Shown piece by piece: positions 6,334-8,897 of a stretch of 8,897 nucleotides of DNA. Position 1 is the first letter of the stretch; each line of letters begins with the position of its first letter. The stretch covers positions 452 to 9,348 of the forward strand of contig DFWT01000283.1 of NCBI GenBank assembly GCA_002381045.1, given 5' to 3'. Under the pieces are notes generated by a model. It saw only the letters and a list, made by a program, of their open reading frames with translations, had not been told where the DNA came from and ran no database searches. A program made the position numbers and the translations under genes. The stretch comes from Rhodoferax sp. UBA4127. GTDB lineage: Bacteria > Pseudomonadota > Gammaproteobacteria > Burkholderiales > Burkholderiaceae_C.

Positions 6334-7085
6334 CCGGCTGGCAAATGCTTTTATACAAAGAGGTGCTGCGCTTCTTCAGGGTGGCGGCGCAAACCATCAC
6401 CGGGCCGATTCTGACGGCCATGCTGTACCTGCTGATTTTTGGTCATGCGCTCGAAGCCCATGTCAAGGTGTATGACCAGGTCAGTTACACCGCGTTTCTG
6501 GTGCCGGGTCTGGCCATGATGAGCTTGCTGCAAAATGCCTTTGCCAACAGTTCGTCGTCCCTGATTGCCAGCAAGGTGATGGGTAACCTGGTGTTTCTGC
6601 TGCTGACGCCCTTGTCGGCTTGGCATTGGTTTGTGGCCTATGTGGGTGCCGCCATTGTGCGGGGTCTGGTGGTTGGACTGGGTGTGTTGCTGGTGTCTTT
6701 GTTTTTTGCCGTACCACCATTGGCTGAGCCATTGTGGGTGATCGCTTTTGCTTTGCTCGGTGCAGGTTTGATGGGAGCTTTAGGCGTGGTGGCTGGCTTG
6801 TGGTCAGAAAAGTTTGATCAGATGGCTGCCTTCCAGAACTTTGTGGTCATGCCCATGACGTTTCTGAGTGGCGTGTTTTATTCCATTCATTCTTTGCCAC
6901 CGTTCTGGCAAACCGTGAGCCATTTCAATCCGTTTTTCTACATGATTGACGGTTTTCGTTATGGCTTTTTTGGCGTCGGCGATGTGTCGCCCTGGCTGAG
7001 CTTGGGCGTTGTAGTAGCCGCTACTTTGGGCGTAGGTGCTTGGGCACTGGTGCTGCTGCGCATGGGCTACAAAATTCGATCGTGA
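6330..7085 (+). CDS. ABC-2 exporter permease, YadH-like
   Basis: This is the membrane partner of the preceding ATPase. The protein has 251 residues (E. coli YadH about 256), with about six hydrophobic membrane segments at roughly 20-38, 53-70, 100-128, 134-158, 170-190 and 221-245. The ABC-2 family pattern is clear in the last third: VVMPMTFLSGVFYSI followed by LPPFWQ and NPFFYMIDGFRYGFFG. A short amphipathic N-terminus precedes the first helix. The start lies in an ATGA overlap with the ATPase, so the two are surely co-expressed. The stop is five bases before ibaG. Its position between mlaB and ibaG suggests an envelope role, but this is inference only. Confidence 0.9.
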   Translation: MTGWQMLLYKEVLRFFRVAAQTITGPILTAMLYLLIFGHALEAHVKVYDQVSYTAFLVPGLAMMSLLQNAFANSSSSLIASKVMGNLVFLLLTPLSAWHWFVAYVGAAIVRGLVVGLGVLLVSLFFAVPPLAEPLWVIAFALLGAGLMGALGVVAGLWSEKFDQMAAFQNFVVMPMTFLSGVFYSIHSLPPFWQTVSHFNPFFYMIDGFRYGFFGVGDVSPWLSLGVVVAATLGVGAWALVLLRMGYKIRS

Positions 7086-7090
7086 TTTAT

Positions 7091-7333
7091 ATGACTGCTG
7101 ATCAACTCAAACAACTCATTTCATCAGGCTTGGCCTGCGATTTCATTACCGTGGACGGGGACGGCCGCCATTGGTTTGCCACGATTGTGTCCCCAGAGTT
7201 TGAGGGCAAGCGGTCCATTGCCCGCCATCAACGGGTCTATGCGACCCTGGGCAGCAAGATGAAAACCGACGAGGTGCATGCCCTGTCGATGAAGACATTT
7301 ACCCCCGCCGAGTGGGCGCAGCAGAAAGCCTGA
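7091..7333 (+). CDS. ibaG: BolA family protein IbaG
   Basis: This is a small BolA-type protein of 80 residues. BolA proteins pair with monothiol glutaredoxins to bind a [2Fe-2S] cluster and act in iron-sulfur handling; E. coli IbaG (YrbA) is also linked to acid stress. The BolA core is visible as EFEGKRSIARHQRVYATLG (37-54). H46 in RHQRVY sits where BolA proteins carry the conserved histidine, whereas E. coli IbaG, from memory, has KKQQTVY there. The C-terminus HALSMKTFTPAEWAQQ closely resembles E. coli IbaG (TPAEWA shared), which favours IbaG over BolA itself. The place directly before murA is also that of E. coli ibaG. I chose ATG 7091, five bases after the permease stop; an in-frame GTG at 7040 lies inside the permease gene. 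The ribosome binding site is weak. Confidence 0.88.
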   Translation: MTADQLKQLISSGLACDFITVDGDGRHWFATIVSPEFEGKRSIARHQRVYATLGSKMKTDEVHALSMKTFTPAEWAQQKA

Positions 7334-7336
7334 GTC

Positions 7337-8614
7337 ATGGATAAATTATTGATATCTGGCGGCAAGACGCTGCATGGTGAAGTGGCCATTTCTGGTGCCA
7401 AGAATGCGGCATTGCCGGAACTGTGTGCGGCATTGTTGACCGATGAACCGGTCAACCTTCTGAACGTGCCACGTTTGCAAGATGTGGCCACCATGCGCAA
7501 GTTGCTAGATCACATGGGTGTGCAAACCCAGACGCACGGTGAGCGTGGTGGCATGAGTCTGTGCGCACCAACTGACCTGAACCCGGTAGCGCCATACGAA
7601 TTGGTGAAAACCATGCGTGCGTCGGTACTGGTGCTGGGGCCGTTGCTGGCGCGTTTTGGCCATGCCAAGGTGTCGTTGCCGGGTGGCTGTGCCATTGGTT
7701 CACGCCCGGTGGACCAACACATCAAAGGCTTGACTGCCATGGGCGCAGAGATCGTGGTGGAGCATGGTTACATGGTGGCCAAATTGCCAGCTGGTCGGAC
7801 CCGGCTCAAGGGGGCACGCATTGCCACCGACATGGTCACTGTCACGGGTACCGAAAACTTCTTAATGGCAGCTTGTTTGGCAGAAGGCGAAACCATTCTG
7901 GAGAACGCTGCCCAAGAACCCGAAATTCCTGACCTGGCAGAGATGTTGATTCGCATGGGCGCACGCATTGAGGGTCACGGCACCAGTCGCATCCGCATTG
8001 AAGGTGTGCATAGCCTGCATGGTTGCACCCATCAGGTAGTGGCAGACCGTATTGAAACCGGCACGTTTTTGTGTGCGGTTGCGGCCGCTGGGGGTAATGT
8101 TCTGGTGCGCCATGGCCGCATTGAGCATCTGGAGGCGGTGGTGGACAAGCTGCGTGAGGCGGGCGTCACCATTTCATCTGAGCCGGGAGGCATCCGTGTG
8201 CAATCGCCTAGCGCAACTCAACTCAAGGCACAGAGCTTTCGCACCACCGAGTACCCTGGTTTCCCGACCGATATGCAAGCCCAGTTCATGGCGCTCAACA
8301 CGGTGGCGCAAGGCACAGCCAAAGTGACCGAAACCATTTTTGAAAACCGCTTCATGCACGTCAACGAACTAGTGCGCCTGGGCGCCAACATTCAGATCGA
8401 CGGCAAAGTGGCCATGGTCGAAGGTGTGCGTCAACTCTCTGGTGCGACGGTGATGGCCACCGACCTGCGGGCCTCGGCCAGCCTGGTGATTGCTGGCCTG
8501 GTGGCCGATGGCGAGACGCTGGTGGACCGCATCTACCACCTGGACCGTGGCTACGACCAGATGGAAGCCAAACTGCGGGGTTTGGGTGCCCACATTGAAA
8601 GGGTCAAAGCATGA
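7337..8614 (+). CDS. murA: UDP-N-acetylglucosamine 1-carboxyvinyltransferase MurA
   Basis: This enzyme transfers enolpyruvate from phosphoenolpyruvate to UDP-N-acetylglucosamine, the first committed step of peptidoglycan synthesis, in the cytoplasm. The protein has 425 residues (E. coli 419). Key residues are present: K22 and N23 in SGAKNAALP, the catalytic cysteine C118 in PGGCAIGSRPVDQH (E. coli C115), D312 in YPGFPTDMQAQ (E. coli D305) and D376/R378 in TDLRASASL. A cysteine at the active site, rather than aspartate, means the enzyme should be of the fosfomycin-sensitive type. ATG 7337 starts three bases after the ibaG stop and gives MDKLLISGGKTLHGEV, as in E. coli MDKF...; no strong ribosome binding site is seen. 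The stop overlaps the hisG start (ATGA). Confidence 0.97.
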   Translation: MDKLLISGGKTLHGEVAISGAKNAALPELCAALLTDEPVNLLNVPRLQDVATMRKLLDHMGVQTQTHGERGGMSLCAPTDLNPVAPYELVKTMRASVLVLGPLLARFGHAKVSLPGGCAIGSRPVDQHIKGLTAMGAEIVVEHGYMVAKLPAGRTRLKGARIATDMVTVTGTENFLMAACLAEGETILENAAQEPEIPDLAEMLIRMGARIEGHGTSRIRIEGVHSLHGCTHQVVADRIETGTFLCAVAAAGGNVLVRHGRIEHLEAVVDKLREAGVTISSEPGGIRVQSPSATQLKAQSFRTTEYPGFPTDMQAQFMALNTVAQGTAKVTETIFENRFMHVNELVRLGANIQIDGKVAMVEGVRQLSGATVMATDLRASASLVIAGLVADGETLVDRIYHLDRGYDQMEAKLRGLGAHIERVKA

Positions 8615-8897
8615 TCACGCTGGCGCTGTCCAAGGGACGCATTTTTGAAGAAACCCTGCCACTGCTTAAATCCGCTGGCATTGAGGTGCTGGAAGACCCA
8701 GAAAAGTCCCGCAAACTCATTCTCACCACCAATCAGAGTGACGTGCGGGTGCTGGTTGTGCGGGCTACCGACGTGCCCACCTATGTGCAGTATGGCGGGG
8801 CCGATATGGGTATCACTGGCAAAGACACCTTGTTAGAGCACGGAAGCCAGGGTCTTTACCAGCCGCTGGATTTGCAAATTGCCAAATGCCGCATCAG
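8611..8897 (+). CDS. hisG: ATP phosphoribosyltransferase, short form, 3' end missing
   Basis: This enzyme joins ATP and phosphoribosyl pyrophosphate in the first step of histidine synthesis. 95 residues are visible before the window ends with the frame still open. The N-terminus MITLALSKGRIFEETLPLL and the segment ATDVPTYVQYGGADMGITGK (about 53-72) are typical of the short HisG form, which lacks the C-terminal regulatory domain and needs HisZ as partner. The full protein should be a little over 200 residues. The ATG overlaps the murA stop (ATGA), and AAAGGG (8598-8603) is a good ribosome binding site. The other his genes should follow downstream in the usual betaproteobacterial order. Confidence 0.94.
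   Translation, partial: MITLALSKGRIFEETLPLLKSAGIEVLEDPEKSRKLILTTNQSDVRVLVVRATDVPTYVQYGGADMGITGKDTLLEHGSQGLYQPLDLQIAKCRI

Noticed and set aside
7040..7090. GTG at 7040 as ibaG start
   Set aside because: It lies inside the permease gene in another frame and adds 17 residues before the normal BolA-type N-terminus at 7091.
8645..8836. 63-codon open frame on the plus strand near the window end
   Set aside because: It is a frame-shifted shadow of hisG, which is open from 8611 to the window edge and matches HisG.
1..8897. A new defence, mobile or otherwise undescribed system
   Set aside because: Every coding stretch is accounted for by a recognised conserved family, gene order is typical of Betaproteobacteria, and base and codon use look uniform by eye with no sign of transfer.

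Overview
The window is a densely packed, single-strand (+) housekeeping region of a betaproteobacterium, most likely a member of the Comamonadaceae (Rhodoferax/Polaromonas-like). This placement rests on the gene order gltD, mla operon, ABC-2 exporter, ibaG, murA, hisG, on protein similarity as I recall it, and on moderately GC-rich codon use. No database search was run. All eleven genes point the same way. Nine are complete, and gltD (5' end missing) and hisG (3' end missing) are cut by the window edges.

Layout. Positions 1-1419 hold the small subunit of glutamate synthase (gltD), followed by a strong intrinsic terminator (1490-1520) whose U-tract directly touches the start codon of the next gene. 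Positions 1521-5366 hold a complete six-gene set for the Mla phospholipid transport pathway: mlaF (ATPase), mlaE (permease), mlaD (MCE protein), mlaA (outer-membrane lipoprotein), mlaC (periplasmic carrier) and mlaB (STAS protein). The genes overlap or lie at most 32 bases apart. Positions 5392-7085 hold an ABC-2 type ATPase and permease of the E. coli YadG/YadH type, with an ATGA overlap between them and a possible promoter of their own. Then follow ibaG (BolA family), murA (first committed step of peptidoglycan synthesis) and the start of hisG (first step of histidine synthesis), which overlaps the murA stop.

How the genes work together. MlaA (outer membrane), MlaC (periplasm) and MlaFEDB (inner membrane) form one route that keeps phospholipids out of the outer leaflet of the outer membrane. 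murA feeds the cell wall. The E. coli order mlaFEDCB-ibaG-murA is recognisable here, with two differences: mlaA sits inside the operon, and a two-gene exporter separates mlaB from ibaG. The substrate of that exporter is not known to me.

Overall judgement: I see no mobile element, CRISPR array, tRNA or rRNA gene, and no new biological system. No non-coding gap exceeds about 100 bases. The most interesting points are the terminator/promoter/start-codon overlap upstream of mlaF, the possible short-leader promoter of the exporter, and the synteny differences from E. coli.
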